From NCBI RefSeq assembly GCF_025137375.1, contig NZ_CP073720.1, positions 3,000,501 to 3,064,500 of the forward strand: a stretch of 64,000 nt of DNA, written 5' to 3'. Shown piece after piece: positions 55,925-64,000 of the stretch (position 1 is its first letter; every line of letters starts with the position of its first letter). A program made the translations under genes and the position numbers. This stretch comes from Dactylosporangium fulvum (GTDB lineage Bacteria > Actinomycetota > Actinomycetes > Mycobacteriales > Micromonosporaceae). The notes below the pieces were generated by a model. That model saw nothing but the letters and a program-made list of their open reading frames with translations. It did not search any database and was not told the origin of the DNA.

Positions 55925-58081
55925 ATGAGGTTGCGCGTCCGCGAGGAGGTCGGCGTCACCCGCGAGGGCGAGATCGTCGTCGCCGGGGTGCCGGTGGCAG
56001 CCGGGGAGACCGGGCCGTTCACGGTCCGGGATCCGTCCGGCGCGGTCGTCGCCGCACAGGAGCTGTGGCGCTCGGGTGGCTGGGTGGCCCTGGCCTTCCC
56101 GGTCACCCTGGACGCCATGGCGTCGGCGGACCTCACGGTCGGCACCGGCTCCGGGGCGGTGCCGGTCCGTGCGGCCACCGCGGTTGCGGACGGCGACTCG
56201 GTGGTGCTGGACACAGGACGGGTACGGGCGACGGTGCGGCCGGACGCGTTCGACCCCCTCGGCGGCCTCACGGGCCTGCGGGAAGCCCGGGTCCAGCTCG
56301 TGGACGGCGACGGCGTGGCGCACGCGGCGACGAGCGCCGCGGTCCGCATCGTCCACAGTGGACCGCTGCTGGCCCGGGTCACGGTCACCGGCCGGTACGG
56401 CACCTCGTGGGCGTTCGCCGCCACGGTCACCGCGACCGCGGGCGCGCCGCATCTGGACGTGGAGCTGCGCCTCATCAACGACACGGACGGCGACGAGGCG
56501 GCCGTCGCGGAGTGGGCGGCGGTGCTCGGCACCGCGCCGGTTCGCGGCGGCCTGTGCGGGGCGTTCGACGCCGCGCACCGGTCCTCCGGCCCGTTCACGC
56601 TGCGGCACCGCGGCGCCGGGCACGCGCGGGGCATCTTCGCCACGTCCGAGGTCTCCGGCGGCTCGGACTGGACCGACGCCAGCTCCCCGGGGTACCACGA
56701 CCGCTGGGAGTGGGCCGAGCTGCACGGGCGGCAGGGCACCAACTGGGTGATCGCCGAGACCGGGACCGGGCCGGTGACCGTCGCCGTGTACCGGTTCGGA
56801 GAGAACCACCCGGCGGACCTCGCCGTCGGCGAAACCGCGGTCAGCGTCCGGTTCTGGCCGCGGGACGCGGGCGAACTGCGGTTCACGCAAGGGGCGGCCA
56901 AAACGCGGCGGGTGCGGGTCGTCGAGGGCGCCGACCGCTTCGCCGGGCTGCGCCTGGACCACCCGCTGGTGGGACACCCGCTCGACCCCGCCGGCGCGCC
57001 GCGCATCCTGCCCTATCTGCCGGACCGCTACCCGAACCTCGAGGCGCACATCCGCGAGGAGCTCTTCGGGTGGTACCAGTCAGGCCAGTCCCTGGGTTTC
57101 CACGACCTCGGCGACAGCGTGCAGGGCATCACCACGGGGCCGCGGACCGGCTACTCCGCCAACAACGAGCACGACGCGCTCTACGCGCTGGCGCTGCACT
57201 ACCTGCGCTCGGGCGAGCGGGCCCACTACGACTCGGCCAGCGCCTACGCCGACCACCTGTGCGACATCGACCTGATCCACCACAGCACCCGGAACGACTT
57301 CGAGGCCGGCGGGGTCCGGGCGCACGGCCGCGCCCACGTCCACTACGTCCGTGCCCGGACCCCGTCCGGCGAGGTGTGGTCCTCCATCGACACCGGCCAC
57401 ATGTGGACCGAGGGCCTGGTCCTGTTCGCCCAGATCAGCGGGGAGCAGCGGTACCTGGACGCCGCCCGCCTGATCGGCGACTGCCTGATCCGGCTGCACG
57501 GCCTCGGCTGGACCCGCCCCGAGCCCGGCCCGCGCAACAGCGGCTGGCCGCTGATCGCCCTCACCGCCCTGGCCCGCGCCACCGGCGAGTCGTCCTACCT
57601 GGACACCGCGGCCGCGATCGCGCGGCAGGCGGTCAAGACGCAGACCGGTGACGGCCGCTGGCTCATGCGCCTGGGCCTGCACGACGACTACTGCGCCTGG
57701 CAGAACGCCGTCCTGCTCACCGGGCTCGCCAACCTGCTGGCGCTGCAGGACGACCCGGTGGTGCGGGCGGCGTTCGCCGCCGGCTGCCGTTCCCTGGTCG
57801 ACCTCGGCCGCAATCCCGACGGCACGTTCATCTACCTGCGGCGGTTCGACTACCGCTGGGCGAACCGGTCCGCACAGATCCGCGAGGCCTTGGCACTCGG
57901 GTTCGACCTGACCGGCGACGAGCGGCTGCTGGCCGCCGGGCTGCAGGGCGGCGGCCGCTGGTACCGGCCCCGCGGCGCCGCCCCCGCGCTGAGCAACGAC
58001 ATCGCCGAGTGGCGCGGCCACCTCCCGTTCCTGGCCCGCGCGCACGACGCCGGCCTGCTCACCGACCTGCGGGACGAGTGA
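55925..58081 (+). CDS. PcRGLX/YetA-like multi-domain protein (putative exo-rhamnogalacturonan lyase family)
   Basis: 718 residues, no signal peptide, so intracellular. An N-terminal beta-rich segment (about 1-90), a central beta-sandwich-like region (about 95-330) and a C-terminal alpha/alpha-toroid (about 370-710: 'FHDLGDSVQGITTGPRTGYSANNEHDALYALALHYLRSGERAHYDSA', 'HVHYVRARTPSGEVWSSIDTGHMWTEGLVLFAQISGE') fit the three-part architecture of PcRGLX/YetA proteins. In the characterised fungal member the family cleaves rhamnogalacturonan from one end. Cytosolic location suggests action on imported oligosaccharides. Assignment is by architecture and remembered motifs. Confidence 0.55.
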   Translation: MRLRVREEVGVTREGEIVVAGVPVAAGETGPFTVRDPSGAVVAAQELWRSGGWVALAFPVTLDAMASADLTVGTGSGAVPVRAATAVADGDSVVLDTGRVRATVRPDAFDPLGGLTGLREARVQLVDGDGVAHAATSAAVRIVHSGPLLARVTVTGRYGTSWAFAATVTATAGAPHLDVELRLINDTDGDEAAVAEWAAVLGTAPVRGGLCGAFDAAHRSSGPFTLRHRGAGHARGIFATSEVSGGSDWTDASSPGYHDRWEWAELHGRQGTNWVIAETGTGPVTVAVYRFGENHPADLAVGETAVSVRFWPRDAGELRFTQGAAKTRRVRVVEGADRFAGLRLDHPLVGHPLDPAGAPRILPYLPDRYPNLEAHIREELFGWYQSGQSLGFHDLGDSVQGITTGPRTGYSANNEHDALYALALHYLRSGERAHYDSASAYADHLCDIDLIHHSTRNDFEAGGVRAHGRAHVHYVRARTPSGEVWSSIDTGHMWTEGLVLFAQISGEQRYLDAARLIGDCLIRLHGLGWTRPEPGPRNSGWPLIALTALARATGESSYLDTAAAIARQAVKTQTGDGRWLMRLGLHDDYCAWQNAVLLTGLANLLALQDDPVVRAAFAAGCRSLVDLGRNPDGTFIYLRRFDYRWANRSAQIREALALGFDLTGDERLLAAGLQGGGRWYRPRGAAPALSNDIAEWRGHLPFLARAHDAGLLTDLRDE

Positions 58082-59652
58082 TGGCCGTCGACGTCAACGT
58101 CACCGTCGGGCCGTGGCCGACCGACGACCATCCCGCCTGGGCCCCCGCCGACGTCCTGGCCCACCTGGACCGCCACGGCCTCGACGCCGCCCTGGTCCGG
58201 CACAGCCTCGCCGTGCGCTACGACCCGGTCGCCGGCAACCGCGCCTTGCGCGAGGCGCTCGCGGGTGACGAACGGCTGCTGCCGGCCTACGTGCTCGGAC
58301 CGCTCGACTGCGGGGAGTTCGGGCCGCCGGAGGACCTGCCGGCACGGCTCGCCGCGGAAGGCGTGCGCGCGGTGTGGCTGTACCCGCGCAGCCACACCTG
58401 GTCGCCGGACGGCCCGGAGGCGGCAGGTCTGGTCGAGGCGCTCCGGGCGGCGCGGCTGCCGGTGTTCGTGGAACAGGACGAGATGTCGTGGTCCGAGGTG
58501 GACCGGCTGGCCGAAGCCGCGCCGGAGCTGGACATCGTGGTCTGCGGTGTCGGCTATCGCACCCTGCGCCAGCTGATCGCCGTGCTGGACCGCCGTCCCC
58601 GGGTGCACGTCGACCTCTCCTACCTCGCCAGCCAGGACGGCCTCGAACTGCTGGCGGGACGCTACGGCACCGGCCGGGTGCTGCTCGGCACCGGTGCACC
58701 GATCCGCGACGACGCGGCCCCGGTGTTCCTGCTCGCCCGCGCGGCGCTGGCGCAGCCCGGACGCGCGGCCGTGGCCGGCGCCAACGCCCGCCGCATCCTG
58801 CCGTCCGGCGCCGTCCCCGTCCCCGTCGCCGTCGGTGGCGCTGGCGCTGGCGCGGGCCCGGTGAGCGACACCTTCCCGCAGGTGGACGACGTCCTCGACG
58901 CGCACGCGCACATCGGGGCGTGGCCGGGCACGTGGCTGCCGCAGCAGGAAGCGGACGAGCTGGTCGCGGCCATGGACCGGGCCGGGACCCGGCAGACGGT
59001 GGTCTCCCACCTGCTCGGGATCTGGGCCGACCCGATCGCGGGCAACGAGCAGGCCGTCGCCGCCGCGCAGCGGCACCCCGGCAGGGTCTACGTCTACCTC
59101 GTCGCGGACCCGCACCGGCCGCAGGACGAGTCCGTGCTGGCCCGCCAGCTCGAGCTGCCCGGCGTCGTGGGGATCAAGGTGCATCCGCACACGCACGAGT
59201 GCGCGATGGACGACCGGCGCTACGACTGGATCTGGCGGCTGGCCCAGCGGCACGACGTCGCGGTGCTCGGGCACGGGTTCGCCGACACCTGGCACAGCGA
59301 TCCACGCCTGTTCGGCAACGTGGCCGCCCGCCACCCCGAGCTGCGGCTGCTGATCGGTCACAGCGGCGCCACCGTGACCGGGTTCCGCCGCACCATCGAG
59401 GTCTGCCGGGCACACCCCAACGTCTACGCGGAGACCTGCGGCTCGTGGATGACCGGCCGCTGGCTGCGCCGGATGGTCGACGCGCTCGGCGCCGACCGGA
59501 TCGTGCACGGCACCGACGCGTGCGTCATCGACCAGCGCTACGGCCTGGGCCGCGTGCTCGGCGCCGACCTGACCGGCCGTGAACGCGCCCTGATTCTGGC
59601 GAGCAATGCCCGCCGATTGCTCAACATTCCATGTTCAACTGGAGGAGACTGA
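58081..59652 (+). CDS. Tandem amidohydrolase-2-like protein with a catalytically bare N-half
   Basis: 523 residues; ATG 58081 shares its A with the previous stop. The C-half starts at about 260 and has an intact amidohydrolase/TIM-barrel metal site: 'DAHAHIG' (His275, His277), 'KVHPHTHE', 'LLIGHSGAT' and 'HGTDA'. The N-half (1-245, 'DVNVTVGPWP...LLAGRYGTGRVLLGTGAPI') has the same layout and ends similarly ('ANARRILPS' against 'SNARRLLNI') but lacks HxH. A low-complexity Val/Pro/Gly/Ala linker joins them. Such enzymes act as sugar lactonases or decarboxylases; a lactonase role would fit the pathway. Confidence 0.75.
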   Translation: MAVDVNVTVGPWPTDDHPAWAPADVLAHLDRHGLDAALVRHSLAVRYDPVAGNRALREALAGDERLLPAYVLGPLDCGEFGPPEDLPARLAAEGVRAVWLYPRSHTWSPDGPEAAGLVEALRAARLPVFVEQDEMSWSEVDRLAEAAPELDIVVCGVGYRTLRQLIAVLDRRPRVHVDLSYLASQDGLELLAGRYGTGRVLLGTGAPIRDDAAPVFLLARAALAQPGRAAVAGANARRILPSGAVPVPVAVGGAGAGAGPVSDTFPQVDDVLDAHAHIGAWPGTWLPQQEADELVAAMDRAGTRQTVVSHLLGIWADPIAGNEQAVAAAQRHPGRVYVYLVADPHRPQDESVLARQLELPGVVGIKVHPHTHECAMDDRRYDWIWRLAQRHDVAVLGHGFADTWHSDPRLFGNVAARHPELRLLIGHSGATVTGFRRTIEVCRAHPNVYAETCGSWMTGRWLRRMVDALGADRIVHGTDACVIDQRYGLGRVLGADLTGRERALILASNARRLLNIPCSTGGD

Positions 59653-60530
59653 TGTTCCTAGCCCGCGTCCGGGTCGGGGCCGGCCCGGTGGTCCTCACCG
59701 CCCGGATCTCACCGGACTCCCTGCTCCGGCTGGATCGGCTCGGTGTGACCGGCGACGATCCGGTCTCCGTCCTCACCGAGCTCGGCCTCGACACGCTCAC
59801 GAAGATGGTGCGCGAGGCAGTGCAGGCCGGGATCCCCGCCGACCGGCTGCTTCGGGTGGACGAGGTCACCTTCGAGTCGCCGGTGCCCGCGCCGTCGAAG
59901 ATCGTCTGTGTCGCGCTGAACTACGTGGCGCACGCCGAGGAGGGCGAGCAGGCGGTGCCGCAGGAGCCGGTGGTCTTCTTCAAGCCGCCGTCCTCGCTGA
60001 CCGGGCACGGCGCGACCGTGCACTGCCCGGCCCGGTCCCAGCGGCTCGACTACGAGATCGAGCTGGCCGTGGTCATCGGCACCACCGCCCGCGACGTGCC
60101 GGCGGCCGACTGGCGGCGGGTGGTGCTCGGCTACACGGTGCTCAACGACGTGACGGCACGGGACCTGCAGCTGGTGGCGATCGAACGCAACCAGCCGTGG
60201 GACCTGACCAAGGCGTTCGACACGTTCGCCCCCTGCGGGCCGTACCTGGTGACACCGGACGAGATCGCCGACCCGATGAACCTGGACCTGACCCTGACCG
60301 TCGACGGTGAGGTGCGCCAGCAGTCGAACACGAGGCACATGGTGTTTTCCATCGGCGAGCTGATCGAGGTCATCTCCGACGGTATGACGCTGGTCCCCGG
60401 CGACATCATCGCCACCGGCACGCCCTCCGGCATCGGCCCGGTCCCGGACGGCGGCGTCATGGTCGCGACCATCGAATCCGTCGGTACGCTCACCAACCCG
60501 GTCGCCTACGCCCACGTTCCGGCGTCTTAG
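59652..60530 (+). CDS. Fumarylacetoacetate-hydrolase-family enzyme
   Basis: 292 residues from ATG 59652 with a very strong ribosome site (GGAGGA). 'KIVCVALNYVAHAEE' and 'PVVFFKPPSSLTGHGATVHCP', then 'RLDYEIELAVVIG' (metal-binding ExE), 'GYTVLNDVTARDLQ' and 'GDIIATGTPSGIGP' are the family blocks. Members hydrolyse 2,4-diketo acids, hydrate or decarboxylate. In L-rhamnose/L-fucose non-phosphorylating pathways an FAH protein cleaves the 2,4-diketo-3-deoxy acid. Last gene of the operon, followed by a strong terminator. Confidence 0.9.
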   Translation: MFLARVRVGAGPVVLTARISPDSLLRLDRLGVTGDDPVSVLTELGLDTLTKMVREAVQAGIPADRLLRVDEVTFESPVPAPSKIVCVALNYVAHAEEGEQAVPQEPVVFFKPPSSLTGHGATVHCPARSQRLDYEIELAVVIGTTARDVPAADWRRVVLGYTVLNDVTARDLQLVAIERNQPWDLTKAFDTFAPCGPYLVTPDEIADPMNLDLTLTVDGEVRQQSNTRHMVFSIGELIEVISDGMTLVPGDIIATGTPSGIGPVPDGGVMVATIESVGTLTNPVAYAHVPAS

Positions 60531-60546
60531 TCCGGGGGCGTGCCGC

Positions 60547-60581
60547 GGCCGGGAACACCGGGGGATCCGGTGTTCCCGGCC
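60547..60581. terminator. Strong bidirectional terminator
   Basis: Perfect 15-bp arms (60547-60561 and 60567-60581) starting GGCCGGGAACACCGG, with a 5-nt loop GGGAT. It lies between the convergent FAH and deacetylase-like genes. Confidence 0.9.
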
Positions 60582-60595
60582 GTGTGCCGCCGGCC

Positions 60596-62308
60596 TCAGG
60601 TCAGGTGGAGCGTGGTGCGGCCGGGCAGGAGGGTGAGCGCGATCTCCAGGTGCGCGATGCCGTGCCGCTGGACGACGGCACAGCGCAGCGGGGCGCCCGT
60701 CACGGTGGGGATCGGGGAGTCGCCGAGGGGGATCAGGATCGCGGCGTCCTCCAGGGGGAGCTCGGTGTCGATGTGGAGCAGGCCCGGCCCGGGCCGCAGC
60801 GTGACGCCACGGCGGGCGCGTTCCCACGCGCCGATCCGCGCCGCGGTCCACCACCGCAGGCCCAGCGAGCGGCCGAGCTCGACGATCGCGGTGGCCGCCC
60901 GGCGGGTCTCGGGGGACAGGCGCATGTTGGCGCCGTGGAACAGGCAGTGCAGGACGCCGTGGTGCGCCAGCACCTGGCCGAGCACGGCCTCCGCGATCGG
61001 CGGCTGGATCGTCCACGCCAGGTCCTGGAAGTGCAGCGGCAGCATGAGGACCGGGAGCGCGCCGAGCGGATACGCGACGTGGCAGGTACCGAACGGGAAG
61101 CCCACGTTGCCCTGCGTGCCCGGGCCGCGGGATCCGTCGACGAGGATCCCCATGGCCGAACACCAGCGGTAGAAGTCGTCCCAGCCCTGCCAGCGCAGGT
61201 AGTGGTTCTTGTTCGTGGTGACGGGACCGCCGGCGGCGCGGGCCCAGGCGAGCTGGGCGGCCAGTTCGGCCTCGGTGAAGCCGCGGCCGGGGGAGTGCGC
61301 GTCGAAGTGCAGGCCGAGCTCGTGTCCCTCGGCCGTGATCCGGGCGATGGTCTCCGGCGACAGCGCCGGACCGCCGCCCGGCGCCGGCGGCAGGAGGCAC
61401 CACGTCGCTGCGGTACCGCACTGTGCGAACGTCTCGAGCGCCACCGCCGCGTCCGGGTCGGCGTTGCCGTCCGTGTCGTGTGACAGGTGCCCGATCGCGG
61501 GCACGCCGGCAGGCCAGTAGCCCAGCCACGGCAGTGTCGCGGCCGGTGCGAGCCACCACAGCGTGCGCAGCAGCACGTGCCGCCACAGGTCGGCGTGCGG
61601 GCGGTGGAAGTAGGGCGCCACCGCGTCCGGCGGCCACGCGTGCGCGAAGCCGGGCTCGAACACCTCGCCGGCCGGCAGGGCACGGTCCTGCTCGTAGGAG
61701 AGGGCGATCCCGTCGTCGACCTTGAGCACCCCGTCGTCGACCGGGGACGTGCCGTCCGAGGGCGGCACGCCGTCGGCGACCACCGGCCACCCCTGTTGGA
61801 TGCGGACCACCGACTGGCACAGGTCGGCCCCGATCACCATGACGGTGCCGGCGCCCACCCGGCGTACGGTGACCGCCGCGCTGCCGTCGTCCCAGCGCGC
61901 GACGACGGAGGCCGCGGCGGCCGGCGCCATGCGGACACCGCCGAAGGCGCGCAGTGGCACGTCGGGCGGGGTGCCCCAGGCGGGAGCGGGGGCGAAGACG
62001 ACGCGTCCCTCGGCGACCGGGGCGGTGACGCGGACCGCGGCCAGTTCGGCGAGCGGGCCGGGGTCGCCGAGGACGAGCAGGCGGCCGCCGCGGCCGAGCC
62101 ACGGCTGGAGCACGCCGGCGTCGGTGTTGACGGCGGCGGTGACCACGAGGACCGCGAAGCGCGGGTCGGGTGCGGGCACAACCTCGTACGGCAGGCCCGC
62201 ATGGGCGAGGATCTCGGTCAGGTAGCCGGGGAACGCCGGCTCGGCGCCGCCCTGGACGGGATCCAGGACGACGCCGAGCGGCTGAGCGAAATCGGTCACG
62301 GTGTCCAT
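60596..62308 (-). CDS. Polysaccharide-deacetylase-like protein with N-terminal amidotransferase-like domain
   Basis: 570 residues, no signal peptide. Residues about 10-190 resemble a ThuA/glutamine-amidotransferase-like fold ('LGVVLDPVQGGAEPAFPGYLTEILAHAGLPYEVVP', 'GRLLVLGD', 'GAGTVMVIGADL'). Residues about 260-510 look like a NodB/polysaccharide deacetylase barrel: 'IGHLSHDTDGNADPDAAVALETFAQCGTAATWCLLP' (HDxDGN near the usual Asp-Asp site) and 'GHELGLHFDAHS' (His-rich metal motif). It may remove N-acetyl groups from imported amino sugars; that is inference. It overlaps the next gene by 13 bp, so they are cotranscribed. Confidence 0.65.
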   Translation of the reverse strand: MDTVTDFAQPLGVVLDPVQGGAEPAFPGYLTEILAHAGLPYEVVPAPDPRFAVLVVTAAVNTDAGVLQPWLGRGGRLLVLGDPGPLAELAAVRVTAPVAEGRVVFAPAPAWGTPPDVPLRAFGGVRMAPAAAASVVARWDDGSAAVTVRRVGAGTVMVIGADLCQSVVRIQQGWPVVADGVPPSDGTSPVDDGVLKVDDGIALSYEQDRALPAGEVFEPGFAHAWPPDAVAPYFHRPHADLWRHVLLRTLWWLAPAATLPWLGYWPAGVPAIGHLSHDTDGNADPDAAVALETFAQCGTAATWCLLPPAPGGGPALSPETIARITAEGHELGLHFDAHSPGRGFTEAELAAQLAWARAAGGPVTTNKNHYLRWQGWDDFYRWCSAMGILVDGSRGPGTQGNVGFPFGTCHVAYPLGALPVLMLPLHFQDLAWTIQPPIAEAVLGQVLAHHGVLHCLFHGANMRLSPETRRAATAIVELGRSLGLRWWTAARIGAWERARRGVTLRPGPGLLHIDTELPLEDAAILIPLGDSPIPTVTGAPLRCAVVQRHGIAHLEIALTLLPGRTTLHLT

Positions 62309-64000
62309 CTCATGAGCGAGGCGCCGCTACCCCAGTAGACCCGGCCCGACGAGTCGAACGCGATGGTCCGGTAGTAGCTGCCGCCGACGTTGGCGAGGGT
62401 GGTGAGGCCGTCGGTGGCCGGGTCGATGCGGAACAGCAACCCGCCGGTCGTTCCGTAGACCAGGCCGTCGGGGCCGGTGGCGAGCGCCAGCGGCGATCCG
62501 AGGGGGAACGCGCCCAGCTGCGTCACGGCCCGGGTGGCCGGGTTGAACGAGAACCACTTGCCGTCCGAGGTGACCCCGTAGACCTTCCCGTTGCCGCCGG
62601 TGGCGAGCGAGAAGATCCAGGTCGAGCCGGGCACCGGGACGGTGGAGTGCACGACCGACGAGCTGGCCTCGTCGAAGACGAGCAGCTTGGCGTCGCCGGT
62701 GGCGAACACGCCGTCGCCGTGGGTGGTGCTGCCGACGTAGATCTCGCCCTGCCCGGCCGCGAGCGCGAACAGGTTGTGGTCGCCGGCGAGGTGCCGCCAG
62801 GACTGGGACTGGTAGGTGACCGGGTCGATCCGGGTGAGTGCGCCGCCGAGCTGGCCGTAGGCGGCCCCCGAGGCGAGGTACAGCTTGCCGGTCGAGCCCT
62901 TGACGAAGTCCCACGGGCGGTACTGCTGGTCCCCGAACTGGCCGAGGTCGCGCGGGTTGCCACCGGCGGCGGAGTCCGGGTTCCACGGCTGGGCGGGGTC
63001 GTAGGCGGTGACGACGTTGAAGGTGTACGACCCCATGAAGAGCTTGTCCGACGTGGACGTCATCGACAGGATCTCACCCGTGCGGCCCTTCGCGACCGGT
63101 CCCAGCACCGTTGTGGTCCCGGTGCCGGGGTCGGTGCGGAACAGTGCGTTGGTCTCGTAGGTGCCGCCGTAGATCTTGCCGTCGGGACCGGTCTCCAGCG
63201 CGGTGATGGTGGTCGGGGAGCCGGGCAGGGTGAGCTGCTGCCGCACGACCTCGCCGGTGCGCGGGTTGACCCGGCCGTACACACCCTTGTTGCCGATGCC
63301 GGTCAGCCACTGCTCGCCGCCGACGCGCAGCTCGTTGAGATGACCGGAGACCCAGTCGGCGTCGCTGATCCGGGTGCACGCCTTGGTGGCGAGGTTGTAC
63401 CGGATGACGCCGTACGTGGAGCCGATGCAGGTGCCGACCGCCCACGCCTCGTGTCCGGACTTGGGCAGCACCGTGTAGCCGGCCAGCTCCGGCACCTCAC
63501 CGAGAAACTTCGGTTGCTGCCACGGCGGGGTGTTCAGGTTGAACCGCAGCACCCGGGTGTCCGGGGTGACCATCTGGACGAGCAGGTCGTTGCCGACGAC
63601 CGCGGCGTTGTAGCCGAAGGAGTAGCCCGCGTACTGCTGCGGCAGGATGTCGGTCTTCCGGCCGGTCCGCACGTCGAGGATCGTGGCGAAGGCGGGAGTG
63701 CCGCCGCCGACGAACAGCCGCCTCCCGGGCAGCGGCACGAGTGCCTTGGCGTACATGTGGTCCGGGACGACCACACCGAGGTCGCGCAGGGCGCTGGTCT
63801 TCTGGTCGTATTCGAACACCTTGCCCGACGGGTAGGTGCCCAGGTAGAGCTTGCCCCAGGGGGCGGCGGTGATGCCGAAGAAGAAGGTGTGGCCGATGCC
63901 GGTCTCGGGTGACGTGGCGACGATGCCGAGCTGCTCCGTCTTCGGGTCGTAGCGCCACAGGTGGGCGCGGCCGTCGCCGCTCTGGGTGGCCAGGTACACG
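62296..64000 (-). CDS. Beta-propeller protein, 5' end beyond the window
   Basis: At least 567 residues; the frame is open to the right edge, so the true start is not seen. Repeats of about 45-60 residues with 'GKIYGGTYETNALFRTDPGTG', 'GKLYLGTYPSGKVFEYD', 'GEIYVGSTTHGDGVFATGDAKLLVFD' and 'GKVYGVTSDGKWFSFNPATR' form a six- to eight-bladed propeller of the PQQ-like/NHL type. If a signal peptide lies outside the window it would be an extracellular ligand-binding or lyase protein. Linked to the sugar cluster by overlap with the deacetylase-like gene. Confidence 0.75.
   Translation of the reverse strand, partial: VYLATQSGDGRAHLWRYDPKTEQLGIVATSPETGIGHTFFFGITAAPWGKLYLGTYPSGKVFEYDQKTSALRDLGVVVPDHMYAKALVPLPGRRLFVGGGTPAFATILDVRTGRKTDILPQQYAGYSFGYNAAVVGNDLLVQMVTPDTRVLRFNLNTPPWQQPKFLGEVPELAGYTVLPKSGHEAWAVGTCIGSTYGVIRYNLATKACTRISDADWVSGHLNELRVGGEQWLTGIGNKGVYGRVNPRTGEVVRQQLTLPGSPTTITALETGPDGKIYGGTYETNALFRTDPGTGTTTVLGPVAKGRTGEILSMTSTSDKLFMGSYTFNVVTAYDPAQPWNPDSAAGGNPRDLGQFGDQQYRPWDFVKGSTGKLYLASGAAYGQLGGALTRIDPVTYQSQSWRHLAGDHNLFALAAGQGEIYVGSTTHGDGVFATGDAKLLVFDEASSSVVHSTVPVPGSTWIFSLATGGNGKVYGVTSDGKWFSFNPATRAVTQLGAFPLGSPLALATGPDGLVYGTTGGLLFRIDPATDGLTTLANVGGSYYRTIAFDSSGRVYWGSGASLMRWTP

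Noticed and set aside
54988-57006. 672-codon minus frame across the sugar importer and lyase-like genes
   Set aside because: Compositional shadow; the plus strand has well-matched domains and coupled starts.

Overview
The window is very GC-rich, with codon third positions almost always G or C, frequent GTG starts, 1-4 nt gene overlaps (GTGA, ATGA, TGATG) and several likely leaderless genes. It also carries typical actinobacterial families: a Nur-type Fur regulator, an XRE-cupin regulator, PucR, a CUT1 importer without its own ATPase, and stand-alone NRPS parts. This suggests a filamentous actinomycete, perhaps Micromonosporaceae-like or Streptomyces-like. The genus cannot be fixed from sequence alone. 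I see no rRNA, tRNA, insertion sequence, phage gene or CRISPR array.

1-8.6 kb: the end of a CocE/NonD-type hydrolase, then a compact minus-strand operon with an adenylation-carrier protein, two free-standing condensation-domain proteins and an MFS exporter. This looks like a miniature NRPS locus for a small amide or peptide. Its AT-richer promoter region holds palindromes. A TetR regulator lies upstream, divergent from a DUF418 membrane protein.

8.6-17.5 kb: an orphan sensor kinase, a divergent LysR/EamA pair, a methyltransferase, and a small regulon of MFS transporter, methyltransferase and XRE-cupin regulator. The two promoter regions of that regulon share a 28-bp element containing TCTTGC-N7-GCAAGA. 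A P-loop kinase-like protein and a DoxX-like membrane protein follow.

17.7-28 kb: a metal-homeostasis region. It holds a thioredoxin-like 2Fe-2S ferredoxin, a conserved gene broken by one stop codon, a Nur-like regulator, Fe/Mn superoxide dismutase, tsaD, def, a NiCoT nickel/cobalt permease, and a NicO/RcnA-type protein with a His-rich repeat. Three Nur-box-like sites (TTGCAA-N5-TKGCAN) precede the broken gene, sodF, and the def/NiCoT divergent promoter. A fragment of alanyl-tRNA synthetase lies in the NiCoT leader. A cobalamin riboswitch then precedes a BtuFCD-type importer.

28-32.4 kb: two small conserved proteins, then a group that looks cold-related: a DEAD-box RNA helicase, a three-His-box fatty acid desaturase and a cold-shock protein. 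A scarred region with VOC-like and possibly oxidoreductase-like fragments follows.

32.4-43.7 kb: a catabolic island. Reading against the strand it runs cupin, flavin reductase, LLM flavin monooxygenase, aldehyde dehydrogenase, amidohydrolase, NIPSNAP protein and PucR regulator, divergent from a polar amino-acid-type ABC importer. It looks like uptake and oxidative breakdown of a small nitrogen-containing compound.

44-64 kb: two uncharacterised cytosolic proteins, a LysR/EamA pair, then a large carbohydrate-type cluster. It contains two PLP aminotransferases, an enolase-superfamily dehydratase, a Gfo/Idh/MocA oxidoreductase, a CUT1 importer, an intracellular PcRGLX/YetA-like protein, a double amidohydrolase, a fumarylacetoacetate-hydrolase-family enzyme, a deacetylase-like protein and the end of a beta-propeller protein. 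The enzyme set parallels non-phosphorylating deoxysugar-acid pathways, but the two aminotransferases suggest an amino- or keto-sugar substrate not covered by standard routes. Strong hairpin terminators sit at 50307-50336 and 60547-60581.
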